Part shown: piece after piece, positions 7,608 through 16,272 of the stretch
How positions within the stretch are numbered: the stretch's first letter is position 1
Layout of the letters: each line of letters opens with the position of its first letter
NCBI RefSeq assembly: GCF_004138205.1
Contig: NZ_RXNQ01000022.1
Span: 1-64,000, forward strand
Length of the DNA stretch: 64,000 bases
Direction: 5' to 3'
From: Pedobacter sp. SYP-B3415
GTDB taxonomy: Bacteria > Bacteroidota > Bacteroidia > Sphingobacteriales > Sphingobacteriaceae
Translations under genes and position numbers: made by a program
Notes under the pieces: model-generated
What the model was told of the DNA's origin: nothing
The model's input: only the letters and a program-made list of their open reading frames with translations
The model's database searches: none

Positions 7608-9563
7608 TTAGTTTATTTTGGCGTCATTGCCGACCAATTCGTCTAGTTCTTCAAAAACAGAATTGTTGCTCTTGTATTCTTTCACCAGGGCTTTCATCTT
7701 CATCACAACCTGACGGTCGTCATTTTTATTTGCAGAATCGAGCAGGCTGGAGATCTGTTTTGCAACTTCGGCGAACATGTATTCCCTTACCTTGCCGATC
7801 ATGATCTTTTCATGATGGGTGGGTAACGTATTTTCGTTGTCGTTCAGCAATTCCTCGTACAGCTTCTCGCCAGGTCGTAGTCCGGAATAGGTGATCTGAA
7901 TATCCTGGTTAGGAATCATGCCGGCCAGGCGGATCATTTTGCGGGCCAGTTCCACGATCTTCACCGATTTACCCATATCAAAGATAAAGATCTCGCCGCC
8001 TTTGCCCATGCATCCTGCCTCAAGCACCAGCCTGCAGGCTTCAGGGATGGTCATAAAATAACGTGTGATCTCTGGGTGGGTTACCGTGATAGGCCCGCCT
8101 TTTTCAATTTGCTGCTTAAATCTTGGGATAACGGACCCGTTCGAGCCTAAAACGTTGCCAAAGCGTGTTGTGATAAATTTAGTGATTGGCTTCACATCGA
8201 GCTCATTGATGTAACTCAGTCCGTTGCTGAAGATCACATCCGGGATGCTCAGCGAATTATTCAGCGATTGAACATAGATCTCGGCGATCCGTTTAGACGC
8301 ACCCATCACATTGGTAGGATTGACTGCCTTATCGGTAGAGATCATAACGAATTTCTGCACGCCGTGTTTAACGGCCATGTCTGCAATGATCTTTGTTCCC
8401 ATGACATTTGTCCGGATCGCTTCAGCCGGATTGTCTTCCATCAGCGGCACATGTTTGTACGCTGCCGCGTGATAAACATAATGTGGCTTATAGGTGCTGA
8501 AAAGGTGCTCCATGCGTTTTTCGTTACGCACATCGCCGATAAAGGCATGAAAACTTTGGTTTGTCTTGGTCTCTTCAAGCTCGAGATACAGATCATGAAG
8601 CGCTGTCTCACTTTGGTCGCACAGGATGATCAGGCCAACCTCGAACTTCATAAGCTGACGTACAATCTCGCTACCTATGGAGCCGGCTGCGCCGGTAATT
8701 AGAATCCGTTTGTTATTCAGCATTTTACCAATGCCTTCAATATCGATATTGATCGACTTTCGGTTGAGGAGGTCTTCGATATTGATATTTTGGATCTGAT
8801 TAACCTGCAGCTTGCCATTTGTCCAGACATCCGGCGGCGGAATATTCAAAACCTTCACATCGTTAGCCAGGCAGATGTCTACGATCTCGTTTTTTCGTTC
8901 AAGCGGAATGGTGTATGATGCAAAGATCACTTCATCAACCTCATGATGTTCAATTAATTCAGCCAGCCGTTTAGCATGCAGAATTTTAATGCTGTCTATG
9001 GTTTTCCCTACTTTACGGTCATCGTCATCAACGAAGGCAATGATTTCCTTATTTACCGAATTATCATGATCAAAAGTACGTTTGGTAGCGACACCACCTT
9101 CACCTGCGCCGTAAATAATTACCCGTTTTTTGTCAAGATTCAGGTTTTTGATGTACATAAAAAAGTACTTGATCAAAACCCGGTAGGTGATAAGAAAAAG
9201 AAAACTTGTAAGACCGTTGGTAATCAGAATTGTATTCGGAATGAAAGAACGGTTCGTAAGGGAAATAAAGAATAGATTAATAACAAAAAAAGTGCCGTTG
9301 GATATGATCACAGAAAACAAAATCCGGAACGAGTCCTGAGCACTCGTATATCTGATAATTCCTGAATACGTCTTAATATTAATAAATACTGCAGATGTAA
9401 TTACACCCATGATCAAAAGGTTCCGGGCTAATTCCGGCATCTCAACGGAAGTCAGATCAAGGTTATGACGCAGGCCATAAGCAAAGACGAGGGAGAACGT
9501 ACAGATGATCAGGTCTAACAGGAAGATGATCCAGCGGGGAACTATGTTTATTTTTTGAAACAA
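7608..9563 (-). CDS. WbpM/CapD-type nucleotide-sugar 4,6-dehydratase (membrane form)
   Basis: 651 residues. Four N-terminal membrane helices (about 10-125) are followed by a Rossmann-like domain (IIYGAGEGGVATKR, about 150) and the SDR catalytic domain (ILITGAAGSIGSEI, about 290; HAAAYKHVPLMEDNP; ISTDKAVNPTNVMGASK). The usual Tyr of YxxxK is Met (MGASK), as in the large WbpM/PglF group that converts UDP-GlcNAc to the 4-keto-6-deoxy sugar. The product would feed the reductase at 10664. The frame opens with TTG at 9563. No in-frame ATG precedes the first helix and homologues begin at this point, so TTG appears to be the true start. A TACCTTTG element lies 23 bases upstream of it. Confidence 0.93.
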   Translation of the reverse strand: MFQKINIVPRWIIFLLDLIICTFSLVFAYGLRHNLDLTSVEMPELARNLLIMGVITSAVFINIKTYSGIIRYTSAQDSFRILFSVIISNGTFFVINLFFISLTNRSFIPNTILITNGLTSFLFLITYRVLIKYFFMYIKNLNLDKKRVIIYGAGEGGVATKRTFDHDNSVNKEIIAFVDDDDRKVGKTIDSIKILHAKRLAELIEHHEVDEVIFASYTIPLERKNEIVDICLANDVKVLNIPPPDVWTNGKLQVNQIQNINIEDLLNRKSINIDIEGIGKMLNNKRILITGAAGSIGSEIVRQLMKFEVGLIILCDQSETALHDLYLELEETKTNQSFHAFIGDVRNEKRMEHLFSTYKPHYVYHAAAYKHVPLMEDNPAEAIRTNVMGTKIIADMAVKHGVQKFVMISTDKAVNPTNVMGASKRIAEIYVQSLNNSLSIPDVIFSNGLSYINELDVKPITKFITTRFGNVLGSNGSVIPRFKQQIEKGGPITVTHPEITRYFMTIPEACRLVLEAGCMGKGGEIFIFDMGKSVKIVELARKMIRLAGMIPNQDIQITYSGLRPGEKLYEELLNDNENTLPTHHEKIMIGKVREYMFAEVAKQISSLLDSANKNDDRQVVMKMKALVKEYKSNNSVFEELDELVGNDAKIN

Positions 9564-9585
9564 TTTTCTTCAGTTGTAATTTAAG

Positions 9586-9593
9586 CAAAGGTA
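9586..9593 (-). promoter_or_regulatory. -7 promoter element upstream of the WbpM-like gene
   Basis: The minus strand reads TACCTTTG, a full TAnnTTTG match, 23 bases before the TTG start at 9563, in the 104-base gap after the WecA-like gene. It suggests a separate transcript for the WbpM-like, RemB-like and rfbD genes. No good -33 partner was identified. Confidence 0.5.
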
Positions 9594-9667
9594 AGTATAA
9601 AAATGATACCAGAATTCGGATAATTCCTTGTCCGGAATGCTAAAGAGCTAATCAAGCCTATTAACGC

Positions 9668-10639
9668 CTAATTCATTTTATTGTTTAACAATTGTGAACG
9701 TCCCTCGGTAAGGAAACGCAACAAGACAAAACCGAAAAGTGTACTAAAAAACATGGTCAGGCTGTATGTTAAAGAGTTGACGTTGCTAATAACCAACCAA
9801 CTTATGAGCAATTGCAACAAGGAGTATAAGCCAGCAACAGCAAGATGGGGCCATTTTCTCTTGTTAGCGAGGTATTGATAGAAATGGCTTCGGTGGGCTT
9901 CAAAGATGTTCTCTTTCCTGATCAATCTGAAAACGATTGTAGTAACGGCATCTAGGCCGTAGACTGTGAGAAGAAGGATATAAGAAAGGTTTTCAGTCTT
10001 TAAAATGACCTGCCCTAAAAGGAACACAATAATGAATGCAATTGACACGCTTCCTACGTCACCGGCGAAACACTTGGCTTTTTGCCTGAAGTTGAAGAAA
10101 TTAAATACAAGCAGGGAGAGCAAAATAGTTATAATAAAAGGTGACGATCCGAATCTGACAATTTGTTCGTTGATGTACCAAAGACTCAATAACACAATAG
10201 CACTATAGCCACCGGTAATGCCGTTGATGCCGTCCATGAAGTTATAGGCATTGATGGTGCCTATTACGAAGATCAATCCTATCAAAAGAAAGTACCAGGG
10301 CAAGTCGAAGAGTTGCCATTCGAAAAACAGCAAAGCAACTGAGAGCAGATGGACGGTCAACCTAATCTTGTTGTTGAGGGTAAGAATATCATCAAGAAAG
10401 CTAATCAACGAGATCAGGAACAGCCCCGTAGCAAAGTACAGATAGGTGGTTTCTTGCCATACGCACCAGGTTAAGGCAGCGATAACAAAGATGATTCCAC
10501 CACCGCGGATGGTCACAGCCGTATGCGAACTTCTATGATTGGGCTTATCGATGATGTTAAAACGGTCGGCAAGTCGGAAGTAGAGAAGCTCTACAATAAA
10601 AAAGATGACTAAAAATATAATTGATGTTGTCCAAGTCAT
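9668..10639 (-). CDS. WecA/WbpL-like polyprenyl-phosphate N-acetylhexosamine-1-P transferase
   Basis: 323 residues and about ten membrane helices. All family motifs are present: DKPNHRSSH (31-39), the Asp pair D83-D84 (FLDDILTL), NAYNFMDGINGITG with N133 and D136, FAGDVGS with D194, and HRSH (249-252). These bind Mg2+ and the UDP-sugar. Known members move GlcNAc-1-P, or in WbpL FucNAc/QuiNAc-1-P, onto undecaprenyl phosphate. The gene is flanked by a WbpM-like dehydratase and a WbpK/WbpV-like reductase, the same trio as in Pseudomonas O-antigen loci. The likely substrate is therefore a UDP-6-deoxy-HexNAc (inference). Confidence 0.92.
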   Translation of the reverse strand: MTWTTSIIFLVIFFIVELLYFRLADRFNIIDKPNHRSSHTAVTIRGGGIIFVIAALTWCVWQETTYLYFATGLFLISLISFLDDILTLNNKIRLTVHLLSVALLFFEWQLFDLPWYFLLIGLIFVIGTINAYNFMDGINGITGGYSAIVLLSLWYINEQIVRFGSSPFIITILLSLLVFNFFNFRQKAKCFAGDVGSVSIAFIIVFLLGQVILKTENLSYILLLTVYGLDAVTTIVFRLIRKENIFEAHRSHFYQYLANKRKWPHLAVAGLYSLLQLLISWLVISNVNSLTYSLTMFFSTLFGFVLLRFLTEGRSQLLNNKMN

Positions 10640-10647
10640 ATTGACGG

Positions 10648-10655
10648 CAAATATA
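10648..10655 (-). promoter_or_regulatory. -7 promoter element with a very short leader
   Basis: The minus strand reads TATATTTG, a full TAnnTTTG match, with only 8 bases between it and the ATG at 10639. If used, transcription would begin at or a few bases before the start codon, giving an almost leaderless mRNA. It falls in the 24-base gap after the upstream reductase gene. Confidence 0.45.
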
Positions 10656-10663
10656 GAAACTAT

Positions 10664-11548
10664 CTATAGCGGCTCAAATCCTTTTAATACGGGCGTAGGG
10701 TTCCACCCAAGTTCCCTCATTGCCTTACTGTCGTCGAAAGTAAGATCCTTTGTAATTTTGAATAGCTTACGACTGTTTAGGGGAAATTTCGGAATTACAT
10801 CGCCGATCTTTCCCAGGCCTTTGGCAAACCAGCCTGGCATGTTCATTGGCTTGCGGCGCCCTAATTTCAGCGCAAGATAAGCGGAAAGCTCGGCGAAAGA
10901 AGGATGGCACCCATCTGTTAGGTTGAATACACCGCCGGCTTTCGCAGCCTCAGGGATGATTTTGGCCACATCTGACGCAAGTACAATGCTTTTACGTGCA
11001 GTTCCTCCCGCAATATCAAAATAGTACCCGGTCCTGATGCCTTTGATCATAGCACCCAGATTACCGGGCGGATTGGAACCGGCCAGCAACGGCAGTCTGA
11101 GAATGGTACAGGTTACATTTTTTTCCGCACACCACTGCCGAACTAATTTTTCCGCCTCGATCTTACTTAGTCCATACGGATCTGAGGCGGCCAATTCAGC
11201 CGATTCTTTAATCGATAATCCCTTATCTACTCCGTAAACGGCCACGGTGCTGATAAATACAAATGCCTTTGGCAAATTTTGGCTCAGCCCAGCAAGCAGG
11301 TTGGCAGTTCCAAAGGTATTCACATTAAAAAAGGCTTGCTTTTCTTCCTGCGTCTTAGGTACGGAATGCGCCTTCCCAGCGCAATGTAACACAAGTTCTA
11401 CTGACGGAAGCGCGGAAGCAAATGGTCTCGATAAGTCAATCAATACATCGCTTGAGCGCCTGCCAAGCGTAATTACCTGATCGTTTAAATGCTGCCTGCG
11501 TATGTGCGAACCTAGAAATCCTGATGCTCCGGTTAATAAGATCTTCAT
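10664..11548 (-). CDS. NAD-dependent epimerase/reductase, WbpK/WbpV-like
   Basis: 294 residues, an extended SDR. GASGFLGSHIRR (8-19) is the nucleotide-binding loop, HCAGKAH follows at about 60, and YGLSKIEAEKL holds the catalytic Tyr and Lys (about 130). Related proteins next to WecA-like transferases reduce UDP-4-keto-6-deoxy-GlcNAc to UDP-QuiNAc or UDP-FucNAc, or epimerise UDP-HexNAc at C4. Sequence alone does not separate these. The start ATG overlaps the stop of the upstream glycosyltransferase by four bases (ATGA), so the two are translationally coupled. Confidence 0.85.
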   Translation of the reverse strand: MKILLTGASGFLGSHIRRQHLNDQVITLGRRSSDVLIDLSRPFASALPSVELVLHCAGKAHSVPKTQEEKQAFFNVNTFGTANLLAGLSQNLPKAFVFISTVAVYGVDKGLSIKESAELAASDPYGLSKIEAEKLVRQWCAEKNVTCTILRLPLLAGSNPPGNLGAMIKGIRTGYYFDIAGGTARKSIVLASDVAKIIPEAAKAGGVFNLTDGCHPSFAELSAYLALKLGRRKPMNMPGWFAKGLGKIGDVIPKFPLNSRKLFKITKDLTFDDSKAMRELGWNPTPVLKGFEPL

Positions 11549-12378
11549 GCGTTTCGATAACCTAAATCTTTGAGTGTTTTTCTGTTGATTTCCTTCCGCT
11601 CCTTATCAAAGAGCCATCCCCATTTATTGAAATAATAAACAGCGGATTTAATGCCGATCCAAAGTAATCTCTTGGACTTATGTGAGCCTTTTTCGAAATG
11701 GTGTACAATCGTTGCCTCCGGAAAAAATGTAGTTTGATAGCCGGCCGAGATGATGCGTCTGCATAGATCGGCTTCCTCACCATACATAAAAATTCCTTCG
11801 TCAAACCCACCAATATTCTCAATAACTGATAACCGCAAGAACATGAAACAACCGGAAAGATAAGGTACGTCCATGATGCGGTTATAGCCGGTAAATCGCA
11901 GCTCGAATTTGTCATTTCTTCTTTCAACCATTTGCTTGAAAGGATTAAAACGTCTTCCTATCCAATCATAAGGCGTGGGAAGCAGTTTACACAGATATTG
12001 CTGGCTGGCATCCGGATATACGACATTAGGCATCAGGTTTCCGATTCGCGGGTTGCTATCCATGAACATAACAATTTTCTCAAGGGTACCCGGTTCGAAA
12101 TAAACATCGGGGTTAAGAACAAGGTGATATGACGCACCTTCTTCCATCGCCATTTTGATCGCTATATTATGAGCAGCACCAAAACCGGGGTTTGAGGGAT
12201 TGTGATAATAAACCGTTCTTTGATCTGTCGAGACAGTTTTAAGCGCATCCGTGGGGGAGTTATCTATTAAATATAATTTTGATTGCTCGCCCGAAAACTC
12301 TAGAAAGCTTTGTATAGCAGCATCCAACACGTCTCGATTGTTTTTATAAAGAACTATACTTGCTGATATCAGTTTCAT
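11545..12378 (-). CDS. GT2 glycosyltransferase (rhamnosyltransferase-like)
   Basis: 277 residues. GT-A fold: ASIVLYKNNRDVLDAAI at the N-terminus, LIDNSPTD, NPGFGAAHNIAIK (about 65), the DxD-type LVLNPDVYFEPG (about 90), and PYLSGCFMFLRLSVIENIGGFDEGIFMYGEEADLCRR (about 170). The NPGFGAA and GCFMFLR motifs are shared with dTDP-rhamnosyltransferases such as WbbL/RfbF types. The locus has rfbA and rfbD, so a rhamnose donor is plausible but not shown. It is coupled by ATGA to both neighbours. Confidence 0.88.
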   Translation of the reverse strand: MKLISASIVLYKNNRDVLDAAIQSFLEFSGEQSKLYLIDNSPTDALKTVSTDQRTVYYHNPSNPGFGAAHNIAIKMAMEEGASYHLVLNPDVYFEPGTLEKIVMFMDSNPRIGNLMPNVVYPDASQQYLCKLLPTPYDWIGRRFNPFKQMVERRNDKFELRFTGYNRIMDVPYLSGCFMFLRLSVIENIGGFDEGIFMYGEEADLCRRIISAGYQTTFFPEATIVHHFEKGSHKSKRLLWIGIKSAVYYFNKWGWLFDKERKEINRKTLKDLGYRNA

Positions 12379-13091
12379 ATATTTTTTTTTCTCAGACTCA
12401 GACCAAATGCAAGCAACGCCATCATTATGTTTATTCTAAATCGTATTTTGGTTGAAAAACTATTTTTGCTTTTTGCTCCAGTCGCAGAGGCATTGGAAGA
12501 GTGGCGGCGATACAATATAGATGGACGATCCAAAAGCTTAACACGGTATCGCAAGAGACCAATCATTCCAATCCATTGATCATGCATAGGAAGCTTTTTT
12601 GGAAAAGGAAGGACGTCTTGCAAAACTTCTTTTTTAAAAGCCATGCAGCAGCCAACCATAGTGTTTCGCAACAGATTATTAATGACGCGTTTATTGGTTT
12701 GGAGCTTACCGAATATTGTGGCGCCGTCACGCACAAGCTTTTGGTTAACTATATAACCATTTGTTACGACCATATCAGAATCAGCCAGTGCCTTCTTTAT
12801 TTCTTCGACTCGACCATTGAGCCATACGTCATCTTGGTCAGATAAAATGATTATATCTCCCTCAGCCTGTTTCAATGCATTTTCAAGGTTGTATATCGGA
12901 GATTTTGTATTTGCATGAAATAGCTTTATTCTAGAGTCATTAAATGCCAATAGCACATTCAGCGTATCATCGATAGATCCGTCATCTGATATAATTAATT
13001 CATCTGTATTATCTAATTGAATAAGTATAGATGAGACCTGAGCCTCTAAATATTGTGCGCCGTTATAAGTTGGCATACAGACCGAAACCAT
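12375..13091 (-). CDS. GT2 glycosyltransferase
   Basis: 238 residues from the ATG at 13091; an upstream in-frame TTG at 13094 is less likely. The motifs SVCMPTYNGAQYLEAQVSSIL, LIISDDGSIDDT and IILSDQDDVWL (nucleotide and metal binding) define a GT-A family 2 enzyme, related to WcaA/RfbG-type rhamnosyl- or galactosyltransferases. Its ATG overlaps the stop of the polymerase gene by one base (TGATG), and its own end overlaps the next GT by four bases. Acceptor and donor cannot be read from sequence. Confidence 0.88.
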   Translation of the reverse strand: MVSVCMPTYNGAQYLEAQVSSILIQLDNTDELIISDDGSIDDTLNVLLAFNDSRIKLFHANTKSPIYNLENALKQAEGDIIILSDQDDVWLNGRVEEIKKALADSDMVVTNGYIVNQKLVRDGATIFGKLQTNKRVINNLLRNTMVGCCMAFKKEVLQDVLPFPKKLPMHDQWIGMIGLLRYRVKLLDRPSILYRRHSSNASATGAKSKNSFSTKIRFRINIMMALLAFGLSLRKKNI

Positions 13092-14338
13092 CAAAGTTTA
13101 AGTTTTAAAACCGGAAAAATAATTATAAAGTAAACGAGCATGCCCGATATGAAGCATAGTAGGCCATATTCAATGTCGGTTGCAATCGTGAAACAGTGAT
13201 AACAGAAGAAAAATGATAAGGGCAAAAATACAAAACTGCGACTACGACTCCGTCGAAGCCAACATACAGTTAGTGCCATCAGCGGGACATAGAATATCCA
13301 GGCATATCGGCCAAGCACTACTGCCTGAAGGGGAAAGACAAAATTTGAACCTTGTGCAAAGCTTACATCACCAACGACTAGCTCTACCAATTGTGTCCCG
13401 ACATTTTTATATTCTAAGTTGGTAAATCCCTTGACATAGACGCCAAAAACGGCAAGGAAATATTGGCCCGGACCGGAAGGTATTTTCTCAGGCCCATTAT
13501 ATAACATGTAGTATTCTAATCCGTCGCCGACTGCAATAAACCTATTGACCAGAATCTTAAAACCATCAGTCACCGATGCATCCGCTTCATAGAGTGATGA
13601 AATAACTGCCGCAAGACTGAGCGAAGCAACGACTAGAATGACGCCGATATGATTGACGCGCTGTATAAATTTGCGCTTGAAATATTTGTTAAAATAGAAG
13701 ATGAAGGTTCCTAGGTACAAAAGCCCCCCCAAAACGGATGATCTGCCGCCGCTCATAACACCTATCAATAATGCCAAAATCACTAATATTAATGCTCTTT
13801 TTCGCCATGTTTTTAAGAGAAAGATAAGCATGAACGAAAACAGATAGAAATAAACCTCCGCCCCCGTAGAAAGTATTCTAAAAAATGGATCTCGACCTTG
13901 CAGGTCTACAAACCTGTATAAAAACCAGGTTCCTACCGATGGATTGGCAATAGCATATTGAAAAAATGGCAGCTTAGAAAAAAAAAATGTCAACGAAATC
14001 AAAACGAATATTGCTTTGACTTTAAACTGTCTGCTTTCAATACGTAACATTACCGTTTCGATAATATTCGTTCTGTTCGCTCGCTGCATAGAGGCTAACA
14101 GGATCGATATATAGATTATAAAGAAGCCAGAGAATAGAATCGATAAATAACTGATACCATATTTCAACATAAATGCTGTTAGAAACGATAAGTTTCCCGA
14201 CAACCAGAATATATGCATTGCCAACGGGTCGAGCAGTGTAGACATATAACTCTTAAACAGAAAAAATAAACTTCCTGTAAAAAATATGAATGAGATAAGC
14301 AGAACCTGCTGATTATAGTTTGTAATGTCGAATAGCAT
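13091..14338 (-). CDS. wzy: Wzy-type O-antigen/oligosaccharide polymerase
   Basis: 415 residues with about ten to twelve hydrophobic segments and a large loop between the late helices containing GRDPFFRIL and PEKIPSGPGQYFLAVFGVYVKG. This is the EpsG/oligosaccharide-repeat polymerase layout. Wzy joins lipid-linked repeat units in the periplasm. No other gene in the locus fits the polymerase role, and it sits among the GTs as usual. The protein is poorly conserved by nature, so the call rests on topology and context. A run of seven G (coding strand) lies at 13724-13730 in the codons for Leu-Gly-Gly. The start overlaps the preceding GT by 26 bases. Confidence 0.78.
   Translation of the reverse strand: MLFDITNYNQQVLLISFIFFTGSLFFLFKSYMSTLLDPLAMHIFWLSGNLSFLTAFMLKYGISYLSILFSGFFIIYISILLASMQRANRTNIIETVMLRIESRQFKVKAIFVLISLTFFFSKLPFFQYAIANPSVGTWFLYRFVDLQGRDPFFRILSTGAEVYFYLFSFMLIFLLKTWRKRALILVILALLIGVMSGGRSSVLGGLLYLGTFIFYFNKYFKRKFIQRVNHIGVILVVASLSLAAVISSLYEADASVTDGFKILVNRFIAVGDGLEYYMLYNGPEKIPSGPGQYFLAVFGVYVKGFTNLEYKNVGTQLVELVVGDVSFAQGSNFVFPLQAVVLGRYAWIFYVPLMALTVCWLRRSRSRSFVFLPLSFFFCYHCFTIATDIEYGLLCFISGMLVYFIIIFPVLKLKL
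13724..13730 (-). repeat. G7 homopolymer in the polymerase gene
   Basis: Seven consecutive C on the plus strand (G on the coding strand) inside an otherwise AT-rich gene. Gain or loss of one base would frameshift the polymerase about midway. It is one of three long G-tracts in this locus (G8 at 20361, G9 at 21708). Seven is at the low end for slippage. Confidence 0.5.
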
Positions 14339-15065
14339 TCCACACGTTAAATTTTATAATGAACAATCCCTGATAAATTACTGCCATCACTCCTGATATT
14401 TTCTTACTACGGACCTTGGCTGTTTCAGAAATAACTAAGTTATTCATTCTCCTGCTCATTCCGTTTTCTGTACATAAAGAAATCATTCTATCAATAATAC
14501 CAATATTCATCCTCCGGCGGTTCAAATACAGCTCAAGATTTAACTCATAGTCCGACAGCAGTTTTAGATTAATGTCGTACCGGAAGTGAGCAAATAGCTC
14601 TCGGTTGTAGAAAGCACCCTGGTGATGAATAGTGTTATGCAATAGTATTTTGCTTGAAAATTCAGGGAAGATCCCTGTACCACTTGTGTAACAAACATTG
14701 CCGAAAACAGCATCGTATCGTCTATTTTTGACAAAAGTTTCGAAGTCGGAAATCACACTTGAGTCATAAAGAAAGTCATCAGCTCCCAAAAAAAGAACAT
14801 ATTCTCCAGCTATTACATTCAATCCTTTATTCATAGCATCATAAATGCCACGATCACCCTCCGAACTGAAGAAGCCGATAGACCCCCTGTATTTGTGAAT
14901 GATGCTTGTCGTCTGGTCCGTAGAATTGCCATCAATTATTATGTATTGATAATTCCTGCTCTTCTGACCAATTACGCTAAGAATTGATTGTTCAATTGTA
15001 GACTCAGCATTATATACAACCGTGATTATACTTACTAATTTATCCACTGATCTCTTTGTATGCAT
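14313..15065 (-). CDS. GT2 glycosyltransferase of the RGIYDAMNKG type
   Basis: 250 residues from the ATG at 15065. The longest open frame starts at 15119, but that adds residues deep inside the upstream gene. A GTG at 15047 (overlap GTGGATAA) is an equally good start. Motifs: VSIITVVYNAESTIEQSILS, YIIIDGNSTDQT, GDRGIYDAMNKGL and VLFLGADDFLYD. This subfamily is frequent in Bacteroidota and Proteobacteria glycan loci (WcaE/colanic-acid-like). A close relative with the same motifs lies at 59433 in the second locus, again directly after a GT4 gene. Confidence 0.87.
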   Translation of the reverse strand: MHTKRSVDKLVSIITVVYNAESTIEQSILSVIGQKSRNYQYIIIDGNSTDQTTSIIHKYRGSIGFFSSEGDRGIYDAMNKGLNVIAGEYVLFLGADDFLYDSSVISDFETFVKNRRYDAVFGNVCYTSGTGIFPEFSSKILLHNTIHHQGAFYNRELFAHFRYDINLKLLSDYELNLELYLNRRRMNIGIIDRMISLCTENGMSRRMNNLVISETAKVRSKKISGVMAVIYQGLFIIKFNVWNAIRHYKL

Positions 15066-16272
15066 CAATATACTTATTGGCAATTGTCTGACTATTAAAT
15101 TTAGCGATGACACCTTCACGAATCGTCTTATTCTTCCAACTGTGGTCTAGAATTGAGTTGATACCAGCTAGTAAGTCATTTTCATCATAGGGAATAGCTA
15201 AGTACCCTGTATTTAAATGATCGATAATATCGTCCAATCCAGATCCAGCAAATGCAACTACTGGTGTTTCACAACAGATGGACTCAACTGCTGCCTGTCC
15301 AAACGTCTCCTGTAGCGATGACATGACATATACGTCGGCGGCAGAATATATTTTTCGCAATTTTTCTGTGTTATCAATTTTTCCGAGGTTTTTTATATCC
15401 AGGCCTTTGATGTGGACAGGGACATCTGAGCCAAACAAGACGACTTGATATTTATCCATTGGCATTTTGGAAATCACATTTTTGAAATGATTAAAACCCT
15501 TGATAGGATCCACTAAAAAATTATATGCTCCAAATAATATAATTTGCTTATTCCTGCTCAGACCGAGTTCGATTCTACTGCTTGTTTTGTTGTACGGCAT
15601 CCATTTATCCTGATCAATTGGGTTTGATATAGTCCTTACCTTAGTTCTTTTAAAAAGGTATGACCTACTCACAAGCTTCTGTTGCCAATTGCTAACTGCT
15701 ACCGGGGCTATAAGCACCTTCTGCCAATATTTTTTTTTACGCAGCCATGTCTGCTTTTCGATATCTAACCCGCTATAGCCTGTGTCTCTGTGACGTGAAT
15801 ACTCCATAAGAAATCGCTCACTTCCAGAAACATTATTATGCTCAGCGCCTAGAACGGGCCATAAATCATGCATCGTCCAGACTATATTTCTATTAATTTG
15901 ACTGATTTCTTCAATAGCAATGGTTTCGTTTCCAATCCAATGGAAGTGGACTACATCCACCTCTAGGGAGTTTATTTTTTTAGCCATCCCAGAGGAAATG
16001 AAATTTACCGAGCGCGTAGTTCGATGTTTAGTTGGCTGCAAACACCGCCATAGGACCCCTAAGCAACGAACCATAAATTTATGTATGCCAGCTGCCCAGC
16101 CGGTTTTAAGCACCATTACGGCGTTTCGATCACTACTTCCTACACAAACAAGTATCTTAGAATCAACATTGGCAGCAAGTAATGCTTCATGTATTCTTAG
16201 CATCGCAACAGATGCTCCACCAACATCCAGGCTGTACGAAACATGTAAAACCTTCAATTCTTTAGTCCTCAT
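15040..16272 (-). CDS. GT4 (GT-B fold) glycosyltransferase
   Basis: 410 residues from the ATG at 16272, which overlaps the upstream stop by 11 bases; the open frame extends further upstream, but a start there would lie inside the previous gene. The N-terminal domain has KVLHVSYSLDVGGASVAML and VDVVHFHWIGN, then VWTMHDLWPVLG (about 130). The C-terminal domain has IILFGAYN and the retaining-enzyme signature with the E-x7-E pair (SSLQETFGQAAVESICCETPVVAF, about 335-358). This is the WcaC/WcaL-like class that uses a nucleotide sugar with retention. The order GT4 then GT2 is repeated at 58128-60182. Confidence 0.9.
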   Translation of the reverse strand: MRTKELKVLHVSYSLDVGGASVAMLRIHEALLAANVDSKILVCVGSSDRNAVMVLKTGWAAGIHKFMVRCLGVLWRCLQPTKHRTTRSVNFISSGMAKKINSLEVDVVHFHWIGNETIAIEEISQINRNIVWTMHDLWPVLGAEHNNVSGSERFLMEYSRHRDTGYSGLDIEKQTWLRKKKYWQKVLIAPVAVSNWQQKLVSRSYLFKRTKVRTISNPIDQDKWMPYNKTSSRIELGLSRNKQIILFGAYNFLVDPIKGFNHFKNVISKMPMDKYQVVLFGSDVPVHIKGLDIKNLGKIDNTEKLRKIYSAADVYVMSSLQETFGQAAVESICCETPVVAFAGSGLDDIIDHLNTGYLAIPYDENDLLAGINSILDHSWKNKTIREGVIAKFNSQTIANKYIDAYKEISG

